Positions 50,213 through 59,713 of a stretch of DNA of 64,000 bases are shown piece by piece; within the stretch, counting starts at the first letter, position 1; every line of letters begins with the position of its first letter. The notes under the pieces were generated by a model that was not told where the DNA came from, made no database searches, and saw nothing but the letters and a program-made list of their open reading frames with translations. The stretch comes from an uncultured archaeon (GTDB lineage: Archaea > Thermoproteota > Nitrososphaeria_A > Caldarchaeales > Wolframiiraptoraceae), in contig CALKCF010000006.1 in the NCBI GenBank assembly GCA_938083505.1, positions 102,819 through 166,818 of the forward strand, given 5' to 3'. A program made the translations under genes and the position numbers.

Positions 50213-51496
50213 CTACTCAGCCAGTTGTGCAACATCCTTATAGTCCTCGATGTACTTGTTGGTGTACTTCGTTCCTGGTGGTATTGTCAGGTACGGGTTT
50301 ACCCTCGTCCCGATAAGCTTGCAACCCTCTCTTATTCTTACTGCGTTACCTATGACTGAGTATTCGCCAATGTATGTTGAATTATTCTTAGAGGATTCTA
50401 TGACTGACTTCCTACCGATGATGCTATCCACTATGTAGGCGTTATCACCAATCTTCACACCATCCATTATCGCAGACCTTTCAATCCTGACGTTTTCTCC
50501 TATTATACAATAATTGTCTATACAAGAGTCCCGTATTACCGTGCGCTCACCTATTCTCGTGTGTTTGCCTATTAAGGCCGCACCCTCGATGATTATCTTG
50601 CCATCCCTGTACTTTCTCAGCATATCATCTCTAATCCTGTTAGACTCATTACCATAATCCTGTATCCATACATTCCTGTCCAGCTGAACGACGTCTCTTA
50701 GTATTCCGACGACGATTGAGCCCCTGAGTATCTCAACCATAGCCCTTAAGTATTCTTTTGGGTTGCCAACATCGTACCAAATGGATATCTCGTAGCCGTA
50801 TACTGGGAAACCCCTGTCCACGAAGTATGGTATCAAGTCATATCCGAAATCTAACCTTCTTCTTTCCTCTAAAATTTTCTTTATTTCATCGCCCTTGACG
50901 ATCTCCCTCAATTCAGGTGATAGCAAGTATATTCCAGCGTTTATCAAGTTGCTTGTTGCCTTTTCAGGTGCCGGCTTCTCTACGAATTTTTTTATCCTCA
51001 TCTCACTATCAATATCAACCACACCATATTCCTCTAGATTTTTCGCTCTAAAGAGGGCGATGGTCATCAATGCACTCTTCTTCTCGTGCCACCTAATGAA
51101 GTCCTCGAGGTTCATATCAAAGATGTTATCACCTTGGACAACTATCACGGGTCCTTTTATGTCATAGTACTCAACGTTTATCCTATAGGAGTCGGCACTT
51201 CCCATATCGTCTACATTCGGCTGGTGCATTATGTGTATTCCTGGCTTTATGGCATACTTTGCAGAAAACCCGGCACCGTCATCAAATCGGTCAAAAAGGT
51301 CCGTATAATTTGTGTAACCCTGCTCACCTAATATAAAATTTCTTACACCTTGTCTTGCTAACGTAAGCATTGGAAACTCTATCAGTGCACGGTTCATGAA
51401 CCTTACGCATGGTTTAGAAATATCGTACGTTAATGGTCTTAACCTTTTTGCCACACCACCGACAGGTATGAAGCACGTTAGGTCCTCAGCTTTCAT
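50213..51496 (-). CDS. sugar-phosphate nucleotidyltransferase with C-terminal left-handed beta-helix
   Basis: A 427-residue two-domain protein. The N-terminal nucleotidyltransferase has PVGGVAKRLRPLTYDISKP (a variant of the usual LAGGxGxRLxPLT), the metal site VQGDNIFD, and FVEKPAPEKA. The C-terminal part (from about 320) has hexapeptide repeats (IGKHTRIGERTVI, IGDNAYIVDSIIG). The plan matches GlmU-like, mannose-1-phosphate or glucose-1-phosphate enzymes. The sugar and any acetyltransferase activity are uncertain. TATATAC about 30 bases before the ATG suggests a leaderless transcript. Confidence 0.87.
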   Translation of the reverse strand: MKAEDLTCFIPVGGVAKRLRPLTYDISKPCVRFMNRALIEFPMLTLARQGVRNFILGEQGYTNYTDLFDRFDDGAGFSAKYAIKPGIHIMHQPNVDDMGSADSYRINVEYYDIKGPVIVVQGDNIFDMNLEDFIRWHEKKSALMTIALFRAKNLEEYGVVDIDSEMRIKKFVEKPAPEKATSNLINAGIYLLSPELREIVKGDEIKKILEERRRLDFGYDLIPYFVDRGFPVYGYEISIWYDVGNPKEYLRAMVEILRGSIVVGILRDVVQLDRNVWIQDYGNESNRIRDDMLRKYRDGKIIIEGAALIGKHTRIGERTVIRDSCIDNYCIIGENVRIERSAIMDGVKIGDNAYIVDSIIGRKSVIESSKNNSTYIGEYSVIGNAVRIREGCKLIGTRVNPYLTIPPGTKYTNKYIEDYKDVAQLAE

Positions 51497-51529
51497 AAGT
51501 AAGAATAATTTTGTAGAGATGTATATATG

Positions 51530-52042
51530 TTATCTAAGCTTGCTTATGCAACGTTCGCATGGTATGTAACCCTTAACATCCGTATCGTGTATCCAATTAC
51601 TGAAGTACATTACACACTTTATGTTGCTACAGTGCTGGAGCCCGAGTAGGTGCCCAACCTCGTGACATATCTCCTTAATCATCCTCTCATGGTAAAGCGA
51701 TTCGTTGTAGGGCAAACCATAGAACCTTGGGTCAAGCCTGTACGTCGAAACGACAGCGACACCTTTCAAAGCTATGCCAAAGCAATAATTCAACCCAGGT
51801 GCGTAAATGTCTACGTCGATTAAGAAGAGTAAGAGCTCGTCGGCCCCCTTCATTCTCAAAAGCATTTCAGCGATGGTAACTGCATTATGTTGTCTTCGCA
51901 AAGCATTAAAGCTGTGAAACGTAACGTTGAGTGTTTTTTCATCTACCGTAACATCAAGCCCATAAATTTCCTTTAGACGTTCCGCGACGACTTCAACAAT
52001 TCTTCCGAAATGTGTTGACTGAGTCATTCTAAGCCTTTGCAT
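51530..52042 (-). CDS. amzA: archaemetzincin zinc metalloprotease
   Basis: A 170-residue protease. The extended zinc motif HEVGHLLGLQHC continues into CVMYFSN, and a late CERCISKL supplies the second cysteine pair. This HExxHxxGxxHC-x4-C-x-M pattern with four cysteines defines archaemetzincin. Length fits the archaeal family. Substrate unknown. Divergent from the Fap7-like gene. Confidence 0.93.
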   Translation of the reverse strand: MQRLRMTQSTHFGRIVEVVAERLKEIYGLDVTVDEKTLNVTFHSFNALRRQHNAVTIAEMLLRMKGADELLLFLIDVDIYAPGLNYCFGIALKGVAVVSTYRLDPRFYGLPYNESLYHERMIKEICHEVGHLLGLQHCSNIKCVMYFSNWIHDTDVKGYIPCERCISKLR

Positions 52043-52098
52043 TATGATTAAATAAAGACCTAATGTTTTATTAAGCTTAAATCATTGCGTGGGATAGG

Positions 52099-52686
52099 TT
52101 GGCGGAACTCTACATAATAGCCGGCGTTCCCGGCGTAGGTAAAACAACGATAGGCTCTTTGGCGGCGAAGTTGATGCGTACGAGGTTTATTGACCTGTCA
52201 GAATTTGTGAAATCTGATAGGCTTTATACAACATACGATAGTAGAAGTAGGTCTTACGTTGTAGACCTCAGAACACTTTCGGCAGCTCTTAGTTCAGTAA
52301 TAAAGGAGGAGGGCAGACCACCGATCGTTGCTACCCATATAGCGTTTAAGCCCAGAGGTTGCAAGGTGTTAAGGGTATTAGTGCTCAGGAAGAACCCACT
52401 GAGTCTGCTCACTGTGCTACGCTCCCGCGGATATCCTATCCGAAAGGTTGCTGAGAACGTTGCAGCAGAGCTTATGGATGAGCAATATGTTGAATTCGTT
52501 CACAAGTTCGGCCGCTCAAAGGTTGTCCAATTGGACATTACACATTTAAAGTGTCACGATGCTGCAAGAAAAGCGGTAAAGCTTTTATCTAAAGGAGGTA
52601 AGGGCGACGTTATCAACTGGATCTCTTTACTGGAAAAAAATAGCAAGATAAATAGATTATTGTCATTTATCTCAACGTACTGCTGA
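52099..52686 (+). CDS. Fap7/AK6-type adenylate kinase
   Basis: A 195-residue P-loop protein with GVPGVGKTTIGSLAAK at the start, a Walker B-like region around THIAF, and the LRVLVLRKNP strand. This is the order in archaeal Fap7/hCINAP (COG1936-type), which combines adenylate kinase and ATPase activity and helps uS11 join the small subunit. Starts at TTG 52099. Nob1, another small-subunit maturation factor, is 1.1 kb away. The C-terminal 40 residues are variable. Confidence 0.85.
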   Translation: MAELYIIAGVPGVGKTTIGSLAAKLMRTRFIDLSEFVKSDRLYTTYDSRSRSYVVDLRTLSAALSSVIKEEGRPPIVATHIAFKPRGCKVLRVLVLRKNPLSLLTVLRSRGYPIRKVAENVAAELMDEQYVEFVHKFGRSKVVQLDITHLKCHDAARKAVKLLSKGGKGDVINWISLLEKNSKINRLLSFISTYC

Positions 52687-52697
52687 CGTTTAGTTGG

Positions 52698-53726
52698 CTA
52701 CTTCTTCAGCAGAGTTTTTGCTTTTTCAGCTATCGCCTCTGCCATCTCGAACGTCGTGGCTGTACCGCCTAAGTCGTATGTGACTTTCTTTCTCTCAGCT
52801 ATAACAGCTTCCGTGGCCTCAAATATCGCCTTTGCTATCTCAGCTTCACCTAAATATTCTAGCATCCACGCACCGGACAGTATCATTGCGGTTGGGTTCA
52901 CCTTGTTCATGCCCTTGTACTTCGGTGCGCTTCCATGCGCCGGCTCGAACATCGCATAATTGTCGCCGAAATTTCCGGAATATATACAACCTATGCTGGC
53001 AACAAGTCCGGAAGCCTCCTCGGACAGTATGTCCATGAACATGTTGGTTCCAAGTATAACGTTCTTGTTGAACCTTTCTGGATTTTTCACGAGCTGCTGT
53101 GCCATATTGTCTACAAAATACTCTTCATAAGATATACCAGGATACTCTTTAGCAACTCTTTCCACAGATTCCCAGAACATTCCATCAGCTTCCTTCATTA
53201 TGTTCCTCTTTGTGATGACTATCACCTTATTCCAGCCCCTTGACTTAGCTATCTCGAATGCCTTCCTAGCTACCCTCTCAGACTGTTTCCTAGAAACCTT
53301 CCTGATAGCTATTGCGCAATCGTCAGAAAGCCTGACGTCGATTCCTGTGTAAAGGTCTTCTGTCCCCTCCCTAACGCATATGAAGTCAAGCTCGCCGAAT
53401 CGTTCCTGCAAACCCTTGAAAGTCTTGATCGGCCTTATGTTAGCATATAGATCAAATCTCTGCCTGATGCTTACTGCGACGCTCCTAGGCATGCCCCTTT
53501 CCCAGGGCGTTGTAGTCGGAGCCTTCAAACACGCATCAGACTTCTCCAAAATTTCCCAGGTCTCAGGAGGTATTAGGGATGGGCCTCCATGCGCTTGCCA
53601 CCACTCGAAACCAGCTTCTGACGGGATTATCTTGACGTTGGGTTTAACTGCCTCAAAGACCCTTAGAAAGGCCTCAGAGAGCTCTGGCCCGACACCATCA
53701 CCCTTTATTAAGGCGACCGTTTTCAT
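52698..53726 (-). CDS. isocitrate/isopropylmalate dehydrogenase family, probably isocitrate dehydrogenase
   Basis: A 342-residue beta-decarboxylating dehydrogenase. GDGVGPELSEA at the start, RFDLYANIRPIK, REGTEDLYTGI, the NIMKEADGMF segment and GSAPKYKGMNKVNPTAMILS are all visible. The NIMK-x2-DG-x-F and APKY forms resemble isocitrate dehydrogenase more than isopropylmalate dehydrogenase, and APKY suggests NADP use. Homoisocitrate dehydrogenase cannot be excluded from sequence alone. No leuCD or other TCA gene is nearby to decide. Confidence 0.8.
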   Translation of the reverse strand: MKTVALIKGDGVGPELSEAFLRVFEAVKPNVKIIPSEAGFEWWQAHGGPSLIPPETWEILEKSDACLKAPTTTPWERGMPRSVAVSIRQRFDLYANIRPIKTFKGLQERFGELDFICVREGTEDLYTGIDVRLSDDCAIAIRKVSRKQSERVARKAFEIAKSRGWNKVIVITKRNIMKEADGMFWESVERVAKEYPGISYEEYFVDNMAQQLVKNPERFNKNVILGTNMFMDILSEEASGLVASIGCIYSGNFGDNYAMFEPAHGSAPKYKGMNKVNPTAMILSGAWMLEYLGEAEIAKAIFEATEAVIAERKKVTYDLGGTATTFEMAEAIAEKAKTLLKK

Positions 53727-53792
53727 AAACTTTTCACTAAAAAATAATTATCGATATAAACTGTTTAAATCTTTTTTGGTCGTAAAGCGGCT

Positions 53793-54293
53793 TTATTGTT
53801 TTGCTGGCCTTCGCTTTAGCTCAGCACCGCACTTCGCGCAGACGTTTAGGCTGCTAACACCGTACTCGCTCCTACAAACGGGACAGTAAGCTAGCCAGAT
53901 TATTTGCTTCCTAATTCCGGGATAAAGAACGCCGACGACTTTTATCGCCATACGCTTCGCAAGATTTTGTATACTGTAGTCGTCGCTCATTATGACGACT
54001 TCAATTCCTGCCTTGCTTTTATCTAGAGCTAGGGCCAAGACTTCTATGTCCGTTCGGGACAGCTTGATCATATCACCAGTCGAGATCGCGATTCTTTCCA
54101 CCTCTTTGATGCTATATTCTGACGGTTTAGAAACCTCCAGCTGGCCGGAATAAACGGCGACCTCCACGACATTCTTTACGGATTCGTCGTGCATGACTTC
54201 CGAGATGACGGAAGGCGTAGTCGCGAACTCCTTCTTTGAAAAGTCCGTCTGGCCGGATATAAGAGCCGTTGAGTCAAGAATGTATAGCCTCAA
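53793..54293 (-). CDS. nob1: Nob1-type endonuclease (PIN domain with zinc ribbon)
   Basis: About 166 residues. The PIN domain begins LYILDSTALISG with the first catalytic aspartate, has a central acidic residue in RTDIEVLALAL, and MSDDYSIQNLAK near the end. A C-terminal zinc ribbon follows (CPVCRSE and CAKCGAEL). Nob1 cleaves the 3' end of 16S rRNA precursor. The frame extends to 54365 inside the NAD kinase gene, but the TTG at 54293, 13 bases after that gene's stop, is the sensible start. Confidence 0.9.
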   Translation of the reverse strand: MRLYILDSTALISGQTDFSKKEFATTPSVISEVMHDESVKNVVEVAVYSGQLEVSKPSEYSIKEVERIAISTGDMIKLSRTDIEVLALALDKSKAGIEVVIMSDDYSIQNLAKRMAIKVVGVLYPGIRKQIIWLAYCPVCRSEYGVSSLNVCAKCGAELKRRPAKQ

Positions 54294-54306
54294 TTTTTTA
54301 TGGTCT

Positions 54307-55107
54307 TTAGCGGAGGCGCTTCCTAAGTCTCCTTGCAAAACTGTACTCCCTCTTAACACGAACAAAACGAACGGTCTGTTCGGATTTGCTTATGATGAGT
54401 TTTTCTCTATCTAAAACTTCCCCAATTTGGCCATCAATCAGTACATGGAACTTCGGAGTTTTCAGGCGGAGGGTTATAAAGCTGTCAAGAGGTAGCACGA
54501 GCGGGCTCATCCTCGTAAGCGGACACACAGGCACGATGACTACGACATCAAGTTTATGGTCAACAGCCGGACCTCCTGCGGACATGGCATAAGCGGTCGA
54601 GCCCAGCGGCGTCGAGATTATAACACCATCAGCAACACCGTCGAGCAAAGCATAACCATCGCGCACGACTTCGAACTCAACGACCTTGCCGATGCGTTCA
54701 CCTGAGATGTAAACTTCATTGACCACATCTCCTAACTTCCTATTTTCAGTATAAACTGAGAGTTTTAGCGTCTCTTCAACCTCAAAATTCTCTTTGAGTA
54801 TACTGTCTAGGACAACAGGCACCTCTTCTGGGTCGAGCTCAGAGAGATAGCCACCCCTGCCGAAGTTCACACCTAATATGGGCGTCCTGTAATCAGCCAA
54901 GGAATGTATGCTCCTCAGAATCGTACCATCGCCACCAAGGGTTATGACGAGGTTCGCGATTATCTTCTTCCTTGTTTCCATGAGGCACTCGGAGTCTAAA
55001 ACTTCGTTCTCAATCCCCATGGAGCTTAAGTGCTTAGAGAGCTCGCTGGCCATCTCCACAGCTTTGGCTTTTATCGATGCGTATACTATAGCTACCTTCT
55101 TGATCAA
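54307..55107 (-). CDS. nadK: NAD kinase
   Basis: A 266-residue ATP/polyphosphate-dependent NAD kinase. The signature GGDGTILRSI lies after ITL, followed by LGVNFGRGGYLSEL, the NEVYISGERIG segment and the STPLGSTAYAMSAGGP loop. Length is typical. Starts at TTG 55107. Upstream of nob1 in the same direction, giving NADP for biosynthesis. Confidence 0.95.
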   Translation of the reverse strand: MIKKVAIVYASIKAKAVEMASELSKHLSSMGIENEVLDSECLMETRKKIIANLVITLGGDGTILRSIHSLADYRTPILGVNFGRGGYLSELDPEEVPVVLDSILKENFEVEETLKLSVYTENRKLGDVVNEVYISGERIGKVVEFEVVRDGYALLDGVADGVIISTPLGSTAYAMSAGGPAVDHKLDVVVIVPVCPLTRMSPLVLPLDSFITLRLKTPKFHVLIDGQIGEVLDREKLIISKSEQTVRFVRVKREYSFARRLRKRLR

Positions 55108-55158
55108 CGTTCTTTTACTCTCCCTAACTTGCTCCCATTTCGTTAACTATAAATATTC

Positions 55159-56445
55159 TTAGGAGGTTCCCAGGTCTTCAAAGAGTAACGGTTTTGATAG
55201 ATGCCTCCGCGCAGAAGGAGGGACGGTATAAACACCGGGTGTTAGGGTCCTTTGCTCCTCTACGAAGACTTTCGAGCTTTCTGACAGTCTATTCCCGCAT
55301 TTCGGGCACCTATAGCCCTTGTTCCGACCTAAAGACTTCATTTTCTTTCCGCAAATACTGCAGAATGGTGTTAGCGCATGGAAAGATTTTGCAAGCTCTA
55401 TCACCCTTATCTTTTCTAAATTTATCGTTAAGGACAACCCGGGCTTGGACTTCACACCGCCGTAAACTATTACCCTATCACCGGGTCTGAGGGCGCGCAC
55501 CACGTTTCTGAAAGACTTCGTGGGTTCAAAGGCGGCGCACTGTATCGTTCCCGTTTCGTCCTTCAGCGTGAAGAACACGTGACCGCCGGGCATAACCCTA
55601 GGTAAATCCGCAACGCTCCCTTCAACGGATACCGACGTTTCGCCCTCTATCTCTGCAATCTTTACCTTCTGTATGTGCAGGTCCGTCGCCTGGTTCGTCT
55701 CGAAGAGCAGCACCCTCTCTACTGGTTCCAGTATCCTCAGAATTGAGAAGGCATAGAATGCCATGTCCGAGTCAAGAGATCTAATACCCAAAAGAACGGG
55801 GCACGGCGTGTGCGGCGTTATCCTAGATTCATTCGTTTCATAGTCAAAGTTGTCGAAGGTCCAAGGGTTTGTCATCGAATCCATTTTAATAACGGAATTG
55901 TCGTCAACTCTCCTGAATGTACCCCAGTTCTGCTTAGCCCTGTATGCTATAAGCTCATAAGTTTTTTTGGGGATCCTGTCCATTCCCACGGCAGCCAACG
56001 CACCGACGACCCCCTTACTTCCTTTCAACGCATAAAGCTCGGCTCCGACGTCTGAAGCAACGGCAAAAGCATCCCCTACACTCACCATTCGCCTAACGAC
56101 GCTCATGGAGAAGCTTCTCAGCCTCTCCGGCATCTCCTCACCCACGTAGAACGCAACGCCTGGCTCTGTGCCGTCGCATTCCAGCTCGGCCAACTCACGC
56201 ACTCTATTCAAGACCACTTCCTTGACTTTTTTCAACTTTCCCGAATCGGCCGAAAACCTCAGGGCAACGGCGGCGTTACCCCTCGTCTTGTAGGGGCAGT
56301 TCGGGTTGAGGCGGATGAGTTGAGGCCTCATTATGGGAGTTAAGCCCATCTTTAGCAAATCCTCGAATATTATGGCTGCTACGTAAGTCGTGCACATTGC
56401 CTTCCTAGAATCGGTATCGTCAATGCCGATATGTAGCTTTACCAA
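55159..56445 (-). CDS. tiaS: TiaS, tRNA(Ile2) 2-agmatinylcytidine synthetase
   Basis: A 428-residue archaeal enzyme that converts the wobble C34 of tRNA-Ile(CAU) to agmatidine so that it reads AUA. The N-terminal IGIDDTDSRKAMCTTYVA and PNCPYKTRGNAAVAL are the hallmark. An OB-fold (PRVMPGGHVFFTLKDETG) and a zinc ribbon (CSICGKKMKSLG, then CPKCGNRL) follow near the end. Length is normal. TTG start. AUA codons are common in this window, consistent with its need. Confidence 0.95.
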   Translation of the reverse strand: MVKLHIGIDDTDSRKAMCTTYVAAIIFEDLLKMGLTPIMRPQLIRLNPNCPYKTRGNAAVALRFSADSGKLKKVKEVVLNRVRELAELECDGTEPGVAFYVGEEMPERLRSFSMSVVRRMVSVGDAFAVASDVGAELYALKGSKGVVGALAAVGMDRIPKKTYELIAYRAKQNWGTFRRVDDNSVIKMDSMTNPWTFDNFDYETNESRITPHTPCPVLLGIRSLDSDMAFYAFSILRILEPVERVLLFETNQATDLHIQKVKIAEIEGETSVSVEGSVADLPRVMPGGHVFFTLKDETGTIQCAAFEPTKSFRNVVRALRPGDRVIVYGGVKSKPGLSLTINLEKIRVIELAKSFHALTPFCSICGKKMKSLGRNKGYRCPKCGNRLSESSKVFVEEQRTLTPGVYTVPPSARRHLSKPLLFEDLGTS

Positions 56446-56489
56446 CCTGGCCTTGGATTTATCTTCCTCTACCGTGAATTTAAGTCTAA

Positions 56490-57206
56490 CTACGACAGAT
56501 CTAAGAATGACATGACCTTACACTTCAACCCCAACCTCTTCTTTAGCTCCTCCACGCAGTTCTTGACGGAGAATAACGTAAATATGCCCACGGTTTTTGC
56601 TTTTGACCTCTCAACGAGCCTTACCATTGCCTCGAGCGTTGCGCCAGTTCTCATTATGTCATCAACTATGAGGACGTTCTCGTCCTTCTTGAGGGAGCCC
56701 TTAGGTATGTAGAAGGTCTTGAAGAGAACTGGTGAGAAAATTGCCTTCTCTTCGAGGAACTCCTCCACACCAACCTCCTTAGTTCCTTTTGCCACGACAA
56801 CCGACTTGACACCAAGCTCATTCCCGAGCTGTATCGCTATCGGAATCCCATCAACTGCGGCTGTTAAAATCTTGTCCACCTTGACGAGCTCGAACTCGCT
56901 GGCCACACTTTTCGCGATGAGCTGTTGAAGCCCTGCGTCGTAGCAAACGGAGGTAAGGTCATAAGCGCCATCCCTCTCAAAGACCTTTGACCTAAGTATG
57001 TCGCGAATGTAGTTTTCCTTAACGGCCTCTATTATCATCTCAGCTTTTTCGGCGCTCGGTATTACGTGACCGTTTATGTACCTGCTCAAAACGCTCGGTG
57101 GCAAATTTATAATCCTGGATATCTCCCTGTACGTGTAGTTCCTTTTCAAAACTCTCAGTATCTCAACAGCAAAAAGTTTTTTCTTAACTGAGACCAGCTT
57201 ATTCAC
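56490..57206 (-). CDS. gfcR: HTH-phosphoribosyltransferase-type regulator (GfcR-like)
   Basis: A 238-residue protein with an N-terminal helix-turn-helix (YREISRIINLPPSVLSRYINGH) followed by a type I phosphoribosyltransferase domain whose PRPP loop is VLIVDDIMRTGAT. Archaeal proteins of this kind are related to orotate PRT and, in haloarchaea, act as the sugar-responsive transcription factor GfcR. Regulation is therefore more likely than nucleotide salvage, but this is inferred. GTG start near a TATA-like stretch in the divergent region before nurA. Confidence 0.82.
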   Translation of the reverse strand: MNKLVSVKKKLFAVEILRVLKRNYTYREISRIINLPPSVLSRYINGHVIPSAEKAEMIIEAVKENYIRDILRSKVFERDGAYDLTSVCYDAGLQQLIAKSVASEFELVKVDKILTAAVDGIPIAIQLGNELGVKSVVVAKGTKEVGVEEFLEEKAIFSPVLFKTFYIPKGSLKKDENVLIVDDIMRTGATLEAMVRLVERSKAKTVGIFTLFSVKNCVEELKKRLGLKCKVMSFLDLS

Positions 57207-57328
57207 AAATATGTTAAATCTTAAACGTATTATTTATTTATATTTACTAAACAGCACGTAACAAAATGGTAATCGAATAACCCTCATACCCAAGCTTTAT
57301 CTTAAGCCGCGTTCAGTCTTAATATTAA

Positions 57329-58210
57329 ATGACTCTGAAGCAGCTTTTCGAATGCGCGAAGTCGCTTAGGGATAAGTTGCAGAAAGATGAGAGTAGCGAG
57401 AAATATAGGGAGTGGTTGAATAGGGCAAAGGATATCTGGAGGCCTTATAAACCTAAAAAGCTTGAGTTGGAGGTTGCTGCTGTTGATAGCGGATGGAACT
57501 ACAGAACGTACTGTGGCTTTTATCTATATGCCATCAGGGCAATGGCCGTCAAGCAATCATCAGAAATAGTCACAGAATCAATAGTCGATGTTGGGATATT
57601 GCCTATGGAAAGTAAGGGGGCCGGTATAAGCCCTGAGTTGTACATGCAAGGAATTGCGGAGTGTTACGAGCACGATTTGGCATCAAGGGTGTCAAAGTTT
57701 TTAGATATTGTGTTGGTTGATGGGTCCATTTTAGCTAGGCTGAATATGATGTATAACCTCAAGAAGGTCAGACTCTTTAGGGAGTATGTCGTTTACGTCA
57801 GGCCGTTAAGAAATGCTAAGAACATACTGTTCATCTCGAAGTATTCCCAAGACAGGAGCACTATACGAGGAGCGCTCGGAGACGTTTACTACATTAACAA
57901 GGCAACAAGAGACGTTGGGTATACGGAGCCTATAATGCATGAAAAGGGGGGAATGCTTGCATCGGTCTTCTATGTAAGGTTATCAGAAAATTCTGATGCA
58001 CTGCATGTGGAGGTTCCTGCAGAAATTAATTCCGAATATGTTGAATCTGTGATTGATGTATTACGTAGTATGGCGGTCAAGGGATACCCGTACGCCCTTA
58101 TGGTCGCGCACGAAATGGCCTCAATATCTAACGAGCTTATAGACATGCTCAGCGAAGTAGCTGGGCTTTCTGTTCTCCCGACGGCCAGGGAGGTGCTCAA
58201 GGTTGAGTGA
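57329..58210 (+). CDS. nurA: NurA 5'-3' nuclease
   Basis: A 293-residue nuclease that works with HerA to resect DNA ends. The first metal motif is AVDSGWNY and the second is VDGSILARL. The C-terminal part carries the YPYALMVAH segment near the last conserved region. First gene of the nurA-herA-mre11-rad50 operon. A TATA-like ctttatctt lies about 30 bases before the ATG. The stop overlaps the herA TTG start by 8 bases. Confidence 0.93.
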   Translation: MTLKQLFECAKSLRDKLQKDESSEKYREWLNRAKDIWRPYKPKKLELEVAAVDSGWNYRTYCGFYLYAIRAMAVKQSSEIVTESIVDVGILPMESKGAGISPELYMQGIAECYEHDLASRVSKFLDIVLVDGSILARLNMMYNLKKVRLFREYVVYVRPLRNAKNILFISKYSQDRSTIRGALGDVYYINKATRDVGYTEPIMHEKGGMLASVFYVRLSENSDALHVEVPAEINSEYVESVIDVLRSMAVKGYPYALMVAHEMASISNELIDMLSEVAGLSVLPTAREVLKVE

Positions 58211-59713
58211 GGTCGGAATCGTTGTCGGTGAGGCGCGACCAGAGCGAATACAATTTCTCGCCAAAGACGTAGTTAGGGTTGGGGAATTTGTCACGGTAGA
58301 TACTATAGACGGACGGGTCTTATACTTAGTGGAGTCCTCTATATTGGAAAGCAAACTCCTATCAAAAGTAGAGGATTATATAACTGCGATGGAGGCAAAG
58401 GAGGGCGAGTAAGGTCAATCCTAGAGATACTTGTAGGCGTTGTGTTGCACGAGCCGTTGGATTGGTCAAAGAGATCTCAAAGGGCATGTGCGTTTATCCT
58501 ACGCTACCACCCGATCCAGGCTCGTTCGTATTTCTTGCCGAGGATGTGTTGCTGAAAGAAATATTTCATAAAAGTTCAGAGGAGTTTGTCGAAGTTGGAA
58601 GGTTATTGAGGAGGAGCGGTGTCAAAGTTTCTGTTAACTTAAATAAGGTTGCCTCCAGACATCTTGCGATATTGGCAACCACGGGCAAAGGAAAAGTCAA
58701 ATCTTTTGGCACTAATAGCAAAAAGAATAGCGGATAAGAACGGGACTATGATAATATTGGACTATCACGCAGAGTACTATGGCCTGAAGATCGAGAGGAA
58801 AGTAAAGCACGTGGCTCCGAAGATTAACCCAAGATATCTGGATTCCGAGGAGCTGGCAGGGATGCTCGATATAAGGGGTGACGCCACAAGACAAAGGGAC
58901 ATACTCAGAAGGGCGTACACTGAAAATGTGGCAAGGTCGTCGACCTTCTGGGATGATTTGAAGAAGAACCTTAGAGACATGGCAGAAAACGAAAAAGACT
59001 TCCATATAAGGACTACGGCCAGTAGGGTCTTAGAGATTGTCGAGAGAAACCTCGCGATAAAAGGCAACATATTCGACACAGAAATAGATAGTCCGCTCAA
59101 CGTTATAGATCCTAACAAGATAAACGTGCTAGACATTTCGAGTCTAACAGAAGAGCAAGCCCAGATAGTTGTGGCGCATTACCTTACAGAAATCCTGAAC
59201 GATAGGAAAAACGCCACATTTGGAAGAAGCTCAAGATTCAGATCACCCGTAGTTGTAGCGGTTGAAGAGGCCCATACCTTCATACCATCAGACAAAAACG
59301 GCAGAAGTTCTAGGTGCGCCAGCGTGCTGGCAAGAATAGCAAGAGAAGGAAGAAAGTTCGGGGTCTCACTGATTTTGGTTTCACAGAGACCATCTAAGCT
59401 GAATGCGAATGTGGTGAGCCAAATGGGTAGCTTCGCCATATCCGGATTAACTCATCCGAGAGACCAGAGTTTCGTTATGGAAGTTACGGATGAGGTACCG
59501 AACGAGCTGAGCGCATCCTTACCGAGCCTCAACACTGGCGAGATGATACTAGCTGGCCAATGGGTAACCGTGCCAGCACTTGTTAAAGTGGACTTAGTCG
59601 AAGAAAAGCACATAGGTATGGACTTAGATACTGTAAAGTTATGGAAGGAAACGTCTAGAGAGGCTGACGTGAAACATAAAAGGATATCAACGGAGGAACT
59701 CATCAAACTATGA
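58203..59713 (+). CDS. herA: HerA bipolar DNA helicase, reading frame broken by two apparent one-base insertions
   Basis: HerA threads DNA ends to NurA. Intact pieces in order are frame A 58203-58412 (HAS-barrel: VGIVVGEARPERIQF), frame B from about 58411 to 58692 (NPRDT, PPDPGSFVFLAEDVL, RHLAILATTGKGK), and frame C from about 58694 to 59713 (SNLLALIAKRI, EEAHTFIP Walker B, SQRPSKLNANVV). The first shift lies in 58384-58412, near a GGG run. The second is in the AAAA run at 58692-58695, in the middle of Walker A: removing one A restores GKGKSNLLAL. Joined, the protein is about 500 residues, normal for HerA. Since nurA, mre11 and rad50 are intact, sequence error is likely, with recent decay the alternative. 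Confidence 0.88.

Noticed and set aside
54294..54365. Upstream extension of nob1 into the NAD kinase gene
   Set aside because: The extra residues are not PIN-like, and a TTG directly before the conserved strand lies just after the NAD kinase stop.
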